DNA of 64,000 nucleotides from Pusillimonas sp044464525. Its GTDB lineage: Bacteria; Pseudomonadota; Gammaproteobacteria; Burkholderiales; Burkholderiaceae_B. Made by a program: the position numbers and the translations under genes. Location: NCBI RefSeq assembly GCF_044464525.1, contig NZ_JBIQLE010000015.1, positions 30,684 through 94,683 on the forward strand. The letters run 5' to 3'. Every line of letters begins with the position of its first letter. Within the stretch, counting starts at the first letter, position 1. The notes beneath the pieces are model-generated. The model ran no database searches, had not been told where the DNA came from, and saw only the letters and a list, made by a program, of their open reading frames with translations. This document shows positions 1 through 7,419 of this stretch, piece after piece.

Positions 1-43
1 TTAGGCATTATGCCTTAACGCCTCGTGGGAACTGATCCGATCT

Positions 44-889
44 ATGTCTGCAGGCATTGTATTTCACTCGCTCGCCGCACTGGCTTATGGCCTTTTGGCG
101 ATTTCACTGTGGCAACCGCTTAAAAGCGGAGACCCGCAAACCAGTGCGGGCATGCTTCGGCGCGCCTGCCTGCTGGGCGCCATCGTGTTGCACGGCGTGG
201 GGCTGTACATGGCCATATTGCAAAGCGCCAGCCATTTATATCTGGGCTGGGCCCTGGCCCTTTCGGCAGCGCTGTGGCTGGGCATGATCGTATTCTGGCT
301 TGAGAGCCTGATCATGCGCATAGACGGCCTCCTGCTCATTTTACTCCCGGCGGCGGCCATCGTCTCGGCCGGCGCAGCGGTCTTCCCCCAGGGCCATTTG
401 GTCAGCAACGCGGCAAACGAATGGCTGCGCATCCACTTGCTGATCGCCCTGATGGCCTACGGCCTGACCTTCGTTGCGGCCCTGCAAGCCCTGCTGATGG
501 CGGCACTCGACCGCTACCTGCATAGGCCGGTCGAACAGGTGGGCGAGCGTGGCTCACTCAGCCGCGCTCTCGACGCCATGCCTCCGCTGCTGGTGCAAGA
601 GCATTTGCTGTTCCGCCTGATCTGGATCAGCTTCGTTATCCTGACGCTTACCGTCATTACGGGGGCCATCGTGTCGCAGCGCCTGTCGGGCACCCTGTTT
701 CCGCTCGACCACAAGACAATATTCACCCTGCTTTCCTGGGCGACCTTCGCCGTATTGCTCACCGGCAGGCACCTGCGCGGCTGGCGTGGCCGCAAGGCCC
801 TGCGCTGGACGCTGGCCGGCTTTGCCTTTGTAATGCTTTCATACAGCGGAAGCTGGTTCGTCATTGATGTAATTCTGAACCGAGGATAA
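44..889 (+). CDS. CcsA/YpjD-family inner-membrane protein
   Basis: A 281-aa, highly hydrophobic protein with about eight predicted membrane segments and very few charged stretches. It matches the cytochrome c assembly (CcsA/ResC-like) family, specifically the YpjD branch found in proteobacterial housekeeping regions. True CcsA handles haem in System II cytochrome c maturation; the role of YpjD-type members is not settled. I do not see the tryptophan-rich WWD haem-binding signature of true CcsA/CcmC/CcmF. The stop codon is one base before the next gene, so the two are probably co-transcribed. The family call is fairly safe; the function is inferred. Confidence 0.8.
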   Translation: MSAGIVFHSLAALAYGLLAISLWQPLKSGDPQTSAGMLRRACLLGAIVLHGVGLYMAILQSASHLYLGWALALSAALWLGMIVFWLESLIMRIDGLLLILLPAAAIVSAGAAVFPQGHLVSNAANEWLRIHLLIALMAYGLTFVAALQALLMAALDRYLHRPVEQVGERGSLSRALDAMPPLLVQEHLLFRLIWISFVILTLTVITGAIVSQRLSGTLFPLDHKTIFTLLSWATFAVLLTGRHLRGWRGRKALRWTLAGFAFVMLSYSGSWFVIDVILNRG

Positions 890-890
890 T

Positions 891-1157
891 GTGGGAAAAC
901 TGCTTCTATGGGCCATCGTCATCCTGGCCGCCCTGATTGTGGCTCGCATTCTTGCCCGCAGCTCGGCCGTCAAACATGGCGATGCACCGCGCGCCGGCTC
1001 GCTGCCGCGTAAAGCACCGCCTCCGGCAATGGACGAGCCCGAATCCATGGTGCGCTGCGCCCATTGCGGCATCCATATGCCGCGCTCCGAGGCTTTGCTT
1101 GTAGACGGAGAAACCTGGTGCAGCGGCGAACACGCCAAGCTGGGGCAGCGCCGATGA
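891..1157 (+). CDS. PP0621-family small membrane/zinc-ribbon protein
   Basis: An 88-aa protein with a GTG start one base after the preceding stop. It has one N-terminal membrane helix (residues about 3-20), a basic/proline linker, and a C-terminal C-x2-C (CAHC) followed by a later single Cys (WCSGEH). This small zinc-ribbon-like arrangement is typical of the PP0621 family. No biochemical function is known to me. Position suggests an operon with the CcsA-like gene upstream and ampD downstream. Confidence 0.75.
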   Translation: MGKLLLWAIVILAALIVARILARSSAVKHGDAPRAGSLPRKAPPPAMDEPESMVRCAHCGIHMPRSEALLVDGETWCSGEHAKLGQRR

Positions 1158-1238
1158 AACTGGCTGAGACAGGCGCCGTGAAAGTACCAAGTGAAACGGC
1201 GGCCCGACACGAACGCGTCGCGTCCGAAAACAAACGAC

Positions 1239-1823
1239 ATGCCGACGCTCGTTCTTGATCGGCGCGGATGGCTCAAGCCCAGTCTGGGCGTACGCCAAGC
1301 GCCTTCGCCCAATTGCGACGCCAGACCGGCCGACACCGAGCCTCGTCTACTCGTTATTCACAACATCAGCCTGCCGCCGGGCAAGTTTGGCGGGCCTGAA
1401 ATCATCGACCTGTTTCTGAATCGGCTGGACTATTCTTCCCACCCCTGGCTGGAGCAATTGCGCGGGCTGACCGTGTCCGCTCATTTCCTGATACGCAGAG
1501 ACGGCGGCATCGTGCAGTTCGTTTCCACCGACAAGCGCGCCTGGCACGCGGGTGCATCCCACTTTGAAGGGCATGAGCGCTGCAATGACTTTTCCATCGG
1601 TATCGAGCTGGAAGGCACAGATACGCTGGCCTACGAAGATGAACAATACCTAAGCTTGAAACGCTTGACCCAGGCATTGAAAAACCAATACCCGCTAGGG
1701 GCGGTTCGAGGCCATGAGCACATCGCCCCCGGCCGAAAGACCGACCCCGGGCCGGCCTTCGACTGGAATCGCTACGGCCGGGAAAGCGGCTGGTTCAGGC
1801 GGCAGATGCCGCCTGTACGTTAA
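1239..1823 (+). CDS. ampD: 1,6-anhydro-N-acetylmuramyl-L-alanine amidase AmpD
   Basis: Cytoplasmic zinc amidase that removes the peptide from anhydro-muropeptides during peptidoglycan recycling; its loss derepresses AmpC beta-lactamase in bacteria that have AmpR. The sequence shows the amidase_2 fold with the early HNISLPPG motif (zinc His), the FGG turn, SAHFLIRRDG, WHAG and the late GHEHIAPGRKTDPGPAF block carrying the second zinc His and the catalytic Lys/Asp. The frame is open from a GTG at 1191, but the ATG at 1239 fits the usual N-terminus (about 194 aa). It converges with htpG. Confidence 0.93.
   Translation: MPTLVLDRRGWLKPSLGVRQAPSPNCDARPADTEPRLLVIHNISLPPGKFGGPEIIDLFLNRLDYSSHPWLEQLRGLTVSAHFLIRRDGGIVQFVSTDKRAWHAGASHFEGHERCNDFSIGIELEGTDTLAYEDEQYLSLKRLTQALKNQYPLGAVRGHEHIAPGRKTDPGPAFDWNRYGRESGWFRRQMPPVR
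1796..1815. terminator. GC-rich hairpin at the ampD/htpG junction
   Basis: A perfect inverted repeat (CAGGCGG...CCGCCTG) overlaps the last codons of ampD, between two convergent genes. There is no long T tract on either side, so its role as a bidirectional terminator is only plausible. Confidence 0.35.
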
Positions 1824-1830
1824 GTGCCTT

Positions 1831-3738
1831 TTAACCCAACAGCAGTTTGTTCATCCGCTTGACAAAGCCGGCGGCATCCTCAAGCTGCGCGCCTTCGGCC
1901 AGCATGGCCTGGTCCAGCAGCAACTGCGCCCATTCATCAAATACGTCGTCCGGCGCCTCGTTGATGCGCGAGACCAGGGCATGCTCGGGGTTGATCTCGA
2001 GTATGGGTTTGACTTCGGGCGCCTGCTGGCCGGCCGCTTGAAGCATGCGGCGCAGATGGGGGCTGAGTTCGTCGGCATCGACCACCACGCAGGCAGGCGA
2101 ATCGACCAGGCGTGCCGTAACGCGCACCTCTTTCACCCGCTCGCCCAAGGCTTTTTGCAAGCGCTCAACCAGCGGCTTCATCGTCTCGGCCAATTCGGTC
2201 TGCTGCTTTTTCTCTTCCTCGTCGGCCAACTGGTCTAGATCAAGGCCGCCCTTGGCCACCGACACCAGTTTCTTGCCTTCGAATTCATTCAGGAAGGACA
2301 GCATCCATTCGTCGACGCGCTCGGACATCAACAGCACTTCAAGGCCCTTCTTGCGAAAGATTTCCAGCTGCGGGCTGTTGGCTGCCGCCGAGTGGGACTC
2401 GGCCGTAATGTAGTAGATGGTGTCCTGCCCTTCTTTCATGCGGCCCACGTAATCGGCCAGCGACACCGACTGCGCGGCGCTGTCAGAGTGGGTAGAGGCA
2501 AAGCGCAGCAGCTTGGCGATACGCTCGCGATTACCGGCGTCTTCGCCCGTGCCCTCTTTGAGCACCTGGCCGAACTGCTCCCAGAACTGGGCAAACTGCT
2601 CGGGCTGGTTCTGGGCCAGGTCTTCGATCAGCGACAGTATCCGCTTGGCCGAGCCCTCACGTATGGCTTTGACATCGCGGCTTTCCTGCAAAATTTCACG
2701 CGACACGTTCAACGGCAGATCGGCCGAGTCGATTACCCCGCGCACGAAGCGCAGGTAATTGGGCAGCAATTGCTCGGCATCGTCCATGATGAAGACGCGC
2801 TTCACATATAGCTTTACGCCCCGGCGTCCTTCGCGATCCCATAGGTCCATAGGCGCGTGCTTGGGCAAATACAGCAGCTGCGTATACTCGCTGCGGCCTT
2901 CGACACGGTTGTGCGTCCAGGCCAGAGGGTCGTCGAAATCGTGCGCCACATGTTTATAGAACTCTTGGTATTGCTCGTCGGTAATGTCAGACTTTGACCG
3001 CGTCCATAGCGCGCTGGCCTGGTTGACCGTTTCCCACTCGTCGGTCTTTACCTGCTCGGATTTTTCGCTGTCCCATTCTTCCTTGCGCATCTGCACGGGC
3101 AAAGAGATATGGTCAGAGTAACGGCGCAGCACTTCGCGTAGCTTCCAGCCGCTCAAGAAGTCGTCTTCGCCTTCGCGCAGGTGCAGGGTTACCGACGTGC
3201 CCCGTTCGGGCTTGTCGATCTGGGCCACGGTGAATTCGCCCTGACCGTCTGATTCCCACTGCACGCCCTCGGCAGCGTCCAGGCCGGCGCGTCGGCTGCG
3301 CACGGTAACCTTGTCGGCCACGATAAACGACGAATAAAAGCCCACGCCAAATTGGCCGATCAGGTGGGCGTCTTTTTGCTTGTCGCCGGTAAGCTGGGCA
3401 AAGAATTCTTTGGTGCCCGAGCGGGCGATGGTGCCCAGGTTGGCCACCGCCTCGTCGCGCGACAGGCCGATGCCGTTGTCGGAAATGGTGATGGTACGGG
3501 CTTCAGAGTCGTACTCGACCCGTACACGCAGCTCGGCGTCGCCCTGCAGCAGCTCGGGCTTATCAATTGCCTCAAAACGCAGCTTGTCGCAGGCGTCAGA
3601 CGCGTTGGACACCAGTTCACGCAGGAATATCTCTTTATTGCTGTACAGCGAGTGGATCATCAAGTGCAGAAGCTGCTTGACTTCGGCCTGAAAACCCAGG
3701 GTTTCGGAAGAGGTATTAGTGGATTCAGCTTGGCTCAT
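1831..3738 (-). CDS. htpG: Molecular chaperone HtpG (Hsp90)
   Basis: A 635-aa cytoplasmic Hsp90 chaperone, an ATP-dependent dimer that remodels client proteins under stress. The N-terminal GHKL ATPase motifs are clear: SNASDACDKLRFEAI, DNGIGLS, GTIARSGT and GQFGVGFYSSF. The middle domain (about 230-500) includes the conserved NVSREILQES segment, and the C-terminal dimerisation domain follows. Length is normal for the bacterial family. It is transcribed alone, convergent with ampD and divergent from the nor cluster. I did not identify a convincing heat-shock promoter in the upstream gap. Confidence 0.97.
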   Translation of the reverse strand: MSQAESTNTSSETLGFQAEVKQLLHLMIHSLYSNKEIFLRELVSNASDACDKLRFEAIDKPELLQGDAELRVRVEYDSEARTITISDNGIGLSRDEAVANLGTIARSGTKEFFAQLTGDKQKDAHLIGQFGVGFYSSFIVADKVTVRSRRAGLDAAEGVQWESDGQGEFTVAQIDKPERGTSVTLHLREGEDDFLSGWKLREVLRRYSDHISLPVQMRKEEWDSEKSEQVKTDEWETVNQASALWTRSKSDITDEQYQEFYKHVAHDFDDPLAWTHNRVEGRSEYTQLLYLPKHAPMDLWDREGRRGVKLYVKRVFIMDDAEQLLPNYLRFVRGVIDSADLPLNVSREILQESRDVKAIREGSAKRILSLIEDLAQNQPEQFAQFWEQFGQVLKEGTGEDAGNRERIAKLLRFASTHSDSAAQSVSLADYVGRMKEGQDTIYYITAESHSAAANSPQLEIFRKKGLEVLLMSERVDEWMLSFLNEFEGKKLVSVAKGGLDLDQLADEEEKKQQTELAETMKPLVERLQKALGERVKEVRVTARLVDSPACVVVDADELSPHLRRMLQAAGQQAPEVKPILEINPEHALVSRINEAPDDVFDEWAQLLLDQAMLAEGAQLEDAAGFVKRMNKLLLG

Positions 3739-4108
3739 TGTCTACTCGAAAAAAACAAAAATTTATTAAAGATCAGCACACTAGGCCCGTGCGTGACGCA
3801 ACGGCGGGCCCTTGCGCGAATACGCGGTCTAAACCGCAGCAAAAAAAACCGTCACCAATAAATAAGGGCAACCCTTCTTTTTTCAAGCCCTCGTGGCGCC
3901 GCCCTACTAAATTGTGGCGTCTTGCGCAACCAAGAAATTCCACGCGCTGCGAGGTTGTTCGCCCAACAATGAGCGCGTATAGTTGCCACAAAGGAAGGCT
4001 TCACTGCCGAAAACGCGCCATCGTTTCAGCCCGGATGCAGCTTGCTATCAGGCAAACATCGAATCCGGCAAGGCATGGCGCATGAACTAAAAAAATGGGG
4101 GGTTCACT
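3739..4108. other. Intergenic region between htpG and the nor cluster
   Basis: About 370 bp separate the divergent htpG and nor units, so both promoters should lie here. The only dyad I can point to is TTGTT-N5-AACAA at 3955-3969. It resembles a degenerate FNR/DNR-type half-site pair, but the spacing is 5 instead of the usual 4, so assignment to nitric-oxide or anaerobic control is weak. The open frames here look like noise. Confidence 0.4.
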
Positions 4109-4234
4109 GTGCAATTACGCGTCCTGTTTTCGATATTGCGTACAGTCGGCTATGCCGTGGTGCTTCTGATGATTGTGTCCATACTTTACGCAAGCGCCAC
4201 GGGCATTCGTTACTGGGCCGGCATCGGCGTCTGA
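4109..4234 (+). CDS. Small single-span membrane protein upstream of norC
   Basis: A 41-codon GTG-initiated frame, ending 13 bp before norC, encodes a short basic N-terminus, one strongly hydrophobic helix (residues about 13-28, GYAVVLLMIVSILYA) and a short tail. The G-rich stretch just upstream could act as the ribosome site. The tight spacing suggests co-translation with norC and a role in assembly or stability of the NO reductase. I recognise no named family, and a chance frame cannot be excluded. Confidence 0.45.
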   Translation: MQLRVLFSILRTVGYAVVLLMIVSILYASATGIRYWAGIGV

Positions 4235-4247
4235 CAAAGGGGGCACC

Positions 4248-5123
4248 ATGAATAAGCGCCAAACAAGAATCTTCGCCATTGCCTCCACCGCCATCGCCAG
4301 CCTGCTGTTCCTGATTCTTACAGTAGACAGCCACCGGCAGTTCCCCAAGCTGACCAACTCGGAAAACATCACCGACCAGGTGGTGCGCGGGCAAAATGTA
4401 TGGCACGCCAATAACTGTATCAACTGCCATACGATCTTTGGCGAAGGCGCCTATTACGCGCCCGACCTTACCAAGATTACCCAGCACAGGGGCACGGCCT
4501 ATCTTACGGCCTTCATGAAAGACCCATCGCAGTTCTACGACGAACAGCGTCACCGGCGCCTTATGCCCAACCCCAACCTTAACGACCAAGAGATCGCCGA
4601 CGTTATCGCCTTCATGGACTGGGTGGCCAACGTCGATAACCAGGGATGGCCGCCGCGGCCCATTCTGGTTACCGGGGGCTCCATACCGGGCACCGAGCTT
4701 AGCATCGCGCAGCAGAACGTGTCGGCGGACACCACCGGCGTCGAACCGGCCAACCAGCCGCCCGGCTCGCGTCCGGTGGCCAGCACCAACGACCCCATCG
4801 CCCTGGGCCAGGCCCTGTTCCACGAAGCCGTTCCCACCTGTGCCGCGTGTCACTCGGTGGCGCCTGGTGTGAACCTGGCCGGCCCCACCCTGGCCAATAT
4901 GGCGGCCACCGCCCAAAAGACAATCGACTCGCCCGAATACACGGGCAAGGCCACCACCGTCGAGGAGTTCATCCGAGAATCCATTGTAGAGCCCAGCGCC
5001 TACCTGCATCCCGGGCCCATGTATTCAGCCAATGGCGTGTCATTCATGCCGCCGTCATATGGCGACGACCTGAGCGAAGAGCAGATCGACCATCTGGTCG
5101 CCTATCTTGCCTCGTTCAAGTAA
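4248..5123 (+). CDS. norC: Nitric oxide reductase cytochrome c subunit, extended with a second haem domain
   Basis: NorC passes electrons to NorB, which reduces 2 NO to N2O at the cytoplasmic membrane. The protein (291 aa from ATG 4248) has an N-terminal membrane anchor (residues about 8-26), a first haem c site C57-I-N-C60-H61 and the usual GEGAYYAPDLT and MPNPNL blocks of NorC. Classical NorC is about 150 aa. Here a linker (about 140-180) leads to a second cytochrome c domain with C198-A-A-C201-H202 and a late FMPPSYG candidate Met ligand. It is followed by norB 43 bp downstream. An upstream in-frame start exists, but the ATG at 4248 has a good ribosome site (AAAGGGGGC). Confidence 0.93.
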   Translation: MNKRQTRIFAIASTAIASLLFLILTVDSHRQFPKLTNSENITDQVVRGQNVWHANNCINCHTIFGEGAYYAPDLTKITQHRGTAYLTAFMKDPSQFYDEQRHRRLMPNPNLNDQEIADVIAFMDWVANVDNQGWPPRPILVTGGSIPGTELSIAQQNVSADTTGVEPANQPPGSRPVASTNDPIALGQALFHEAVPTCAACHSVAPGVNLAGPTLANMAATAQKTIDSPEYTGKATTVEEFIRESIVEPSAYLHPGPMYSANGVSFMPPSYGDDLSEEQIDHLVAYLASFK

Positions 5124-5166
5124 ACATCGCCTACAACTGAATAGCCCATCGGAAACTGGAGCCGCC

Positions 5167-6585
5167 ATGCGTTACAAAACCCAATCCGTCGCTTACTGGT
5201 ATTTCGCGCTTGCAATGATTCTGTTCGGCCTGCAAATGGTCTTTGGCCTGCTTTCGGCAGCCAAATACCTGGGCCCAGACCCGCTGCTGAACATCATGCC
5301 GTTCGACGTCACCAAAACCATTCACACCAACCTGCTTATCGTTTGGGTGCTGACCGGCTTCATGGGCGCCACCTACTGGATCGTCGCCGACGAATCGCGC
5401 ACCGAGCTGTACAGCCCCAAGCTTGCCTACATACAACTGGTGTTGTGGGCCATCATGGGTGTCACCGCCGTCATCGGCTACTTCTTCGGCTACGGCACAG
5501 GCAACAAGCTGCTCGAGCAGCCGCTGCCGCACAAGATCGTCATCGTCATATGCATGCTGATCTTCCTGTACAACATAGGCATGACCATCAAGCGATCAGG
5601 GCGCTTCACCACCACCGAAGGCGTGCTGCTGCTGGGCCTGGCCAGTTCGGCCGTGCTGTACCTGCCCGCCCTGCTGCACTACGAAAACTACGTCGTTTCC
5701 ATCTACTACCGCTGGTGGACCATCCACCTATGGGTGGAAGGCGTATGGGAAATGATCCAGGGCGCCTTCCTGGCCTACCTGCTTATTCGTCTTTCGGGCG
5801 CCGACCGCGAAGTGCTTGAAAAATGGCTGTACGTAATTGTGGGCCTGGTGTTCATCGCCGGCATCCTGGGCACGGCCCACCACTACTACTGGGTAGGTGT
5901 ACCAGCGTACTGGCTGCCGCTGGGCGGCTTCTTCAGCGCGCTCGAGCCTGTTGCACTAGTGGGCATGGCTATGTATGCGTACTTTGCCATCCGCCGCTCG
6001 GGTGTGCGTCACCCCAACCTGCTGGCCCTGCACTGGACCATCGGCAGCGCCGTGTTCACCTTGTTCGGCGCGGGTTTGCTGGGCCTGGCCCATACCTTTC
6101 CGGCCATCAATAAATGGACCCACGGCACCTTGATCACCGCCATGCACGGCCACGCGGCCTTCTATGGTGCGTATGTAATGATCATTCTGGCGGTCATCAC
6201 CTATGCCATGCCCACCATGGTGCGCAATCGCAGCGAGGCCGGCAGCAGCGTGGGCTATTGGGCCTTCTGGCTGCAAATTTGCGGCATGTTCGGCATGACC
6301 CTCTCGTTCGCCACCGCCGGCATCGGCCAGGTCTATCTTGAGCGCGTACTGGGTATCGGTTATCTTGATGTGCAGCTGAAGATTCAAGTGCACTTCCTGA
6401 TGCTGGTTGCCACGGCTTCCATCTTCGTCATTGGCGTGGGCCTGTTCATCTGGGATTTCTTCCGCCATGCGCCCATACTGGACGGCGAGGCTGAAAACCA
6501 CAACGACGCTGATGCCGTTCCAACAGGCCAGGCAGGTTCGCCTCCCTTGCATGACACCCGCTATGCCGGACAGCGGTCAACCTAG
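5167..6585 (+). CDS. norB: Nitric oxide reductase catalytic subunit NorB
   Basis: A 472-aa integral membrane subunit with about 12 helices, of the haem-copper oxidase superfamily. It holds haem b, haem b3 and the non-haem iron (FeB) that reduce NO to N2O. Visible signatures are the early haem-ligand His in TKTIHTNLL (residue 53), HLWVEGVWEM, GTAHHYYW (FeB histidines) and the later MHGHAAFYGAY (haem ligand histidines). The annotated start is ATG 5167, which matches the family N-terminus (MRYKTQSVAYWYF); a longer frame from 5107 overlaps norC and is unlikely. It forms the cNOR complex with NorC. Confidence 0.96.
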   Translation: MRYKTQSVAYWYFALAMILFGLQMVFGLLSAAKYLGPDPLLNIMPFDVTKTIHTNLLIVWVLTGFMGATYWIVADESRTELYSPKLAYIQLVLWAIMGVTAVIGYFFGYGTGNKLLEQPLPHKIVIVICMLIFLYNIGMTIKRSGRFTTTEGVLLLGLASSAVLYLPALLHYENYVVSIYYRWWTIHLWVEGVWEMIQGAFLAYLLIRLSGADREVLEKWLYVIVGLVFIAGILGTAHHYYWVGVPAYWLPLGGFFSALEPVALVGMAMYAYFAIRRSGVRHPNLLALHWTIGSAVFTLFGAGLLGLAHTFPAINKWTHGTLITAMHGHAAFYGAYVMIILAVITYAMPTMVRNRSEAGSSVGYWAFWLQICGMFGMTLSFATAGIGQVYLERVLGIGYLDVQLKIQVHFLMLVATASIFVIGVGLFIWDFFRHAPILDGEAENHNDADAVPTGQAGSPPLHDTRYAGQRST

Positions 6586-6592
6586 CGTGCCA

Positions 6593-7411
6593 ATGAAGCA
6601 TCTCGACAACACGGTCGCCCGCCTTGCGCCGGGCGACCAAGAACCCTACTACCTGGCTCAGGGAAACGAAATCACGCTTTTCGAGCAGTGCCACCAAAAC
6701 CGGCTGGCCGTCATGCTTAAAGGCCCCACCGGTTGCGGCAAGACGCGTTTCGTAGAGTACATGGCCTGGCGCCTGGGCCGCCCGCTGGTTACCGTTTCCT
6801 GCCACGACGACCTTACCGCCGCCGACCTGATCGGCCGCTTCCTTATCCGGCACGACGACACCATATGGCAAGACGGCCCGCTGGCCACCGCCGTGCGCCA
6901 GGGCGCCATTTGCTATCTGGACGAGGTGGTCGAGGCCCGGCAAGACACCATCGTGGTACTGCACCCCCTTACCGACCATCGCCGCATACTGCCCATAGAC
7001 AAGACCGGCGAGGTGCTTGAAGCCCCGCCCAGCTTCCAACTGGTGATCTCGTACAACCCCGGCTACCAGCGCATGCTAAAAGACCTGAAACCCAGCACGC
7101 GCCAGCGCTTCGTGGCCCTTGATTTCGATTTCCCCCCCGCCGAGCGCGAAGCCCAGATCGTCGCCGCCGAAAGCGGCATCGACCCCGCCCAGGCCACCGC
7201 GCTGGTCGCCCTGGCCCACAAACTGCGGGCCTTTCAAGACCGCGGCCTGGCCGAAGTACCCAGCACCCGGCTGCTGGTCGCCACAGCCGGCCTGATGGCG
7301 CATGGCATCACGCCGCGCGAAGCCTGCTATGCCGGCCTGGTTTCACCGCTTTCCGACGACGCCTCGCTGGTTGGCGCCATGCGCGACCTGGTCGACCTTA
7401 GCTTCGCCTAA
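6593..7411 (+). CDS. norQ: AAA+ ATPase NorQ (MoxR/CbbQ family)
   Basis: Cytoplasmic MoxR-type AAA+ ATPase needed for insertion of the non-haem iron into NorB, acting with NorD. The Walker A motif GPTGCGKT lies at residues 44-51, Walker B is ICYLDEV, and the CbbQ/NorQ-specific VISYNPGYQ block (sensor 1) is present. With the ATG at 6593 the protein is 272 aa and begins 7 bp after norB. Upstream in-frame ATGs at 6551 and 6563 would overlap norB and cannot be excluded. The norQ-norD pair completes the operon. Confidence 0.93.
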   Translation: MKHLDNTVARLAPGDQEPYYLAQGNEITLFEQCHQNRLAVMLKGPTGCGKTRFVEYMAWRLGRPLVTVSCHDDLTAADLIGRFLIRHDDTIWQDGPLATAVRQGAICYLDEVVEARQDTIVVLHPLTDHRRILPIDKTGEVLEAPPSFQLVISYNPGYQRMLKDLKPSTRQRFVALDFDFPPAEREAQIVAAESGIDPAQATALVALAHKLRAFQDRGLAEVPSTRLLVATAGLMAHGITPREACYAGLVSPLSDDASLVGAMRDLVDLSFA

Positions 7412-7419
7412 AAGCTGTC

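Noticed and set aside
3955..3969. FNR/DNR-like box upstream of the nor cluster
   Set aside because: Spacing is 5 instead of 4 and the half-sites are TTGTT rather than TTGAT; not enough to call a regulatory site.
4104..5009. 301-codon minus-strand frame opposite norC
   Set aside because: Gly/Val/Arg-rich shadow of norC with no ribosome site or family.
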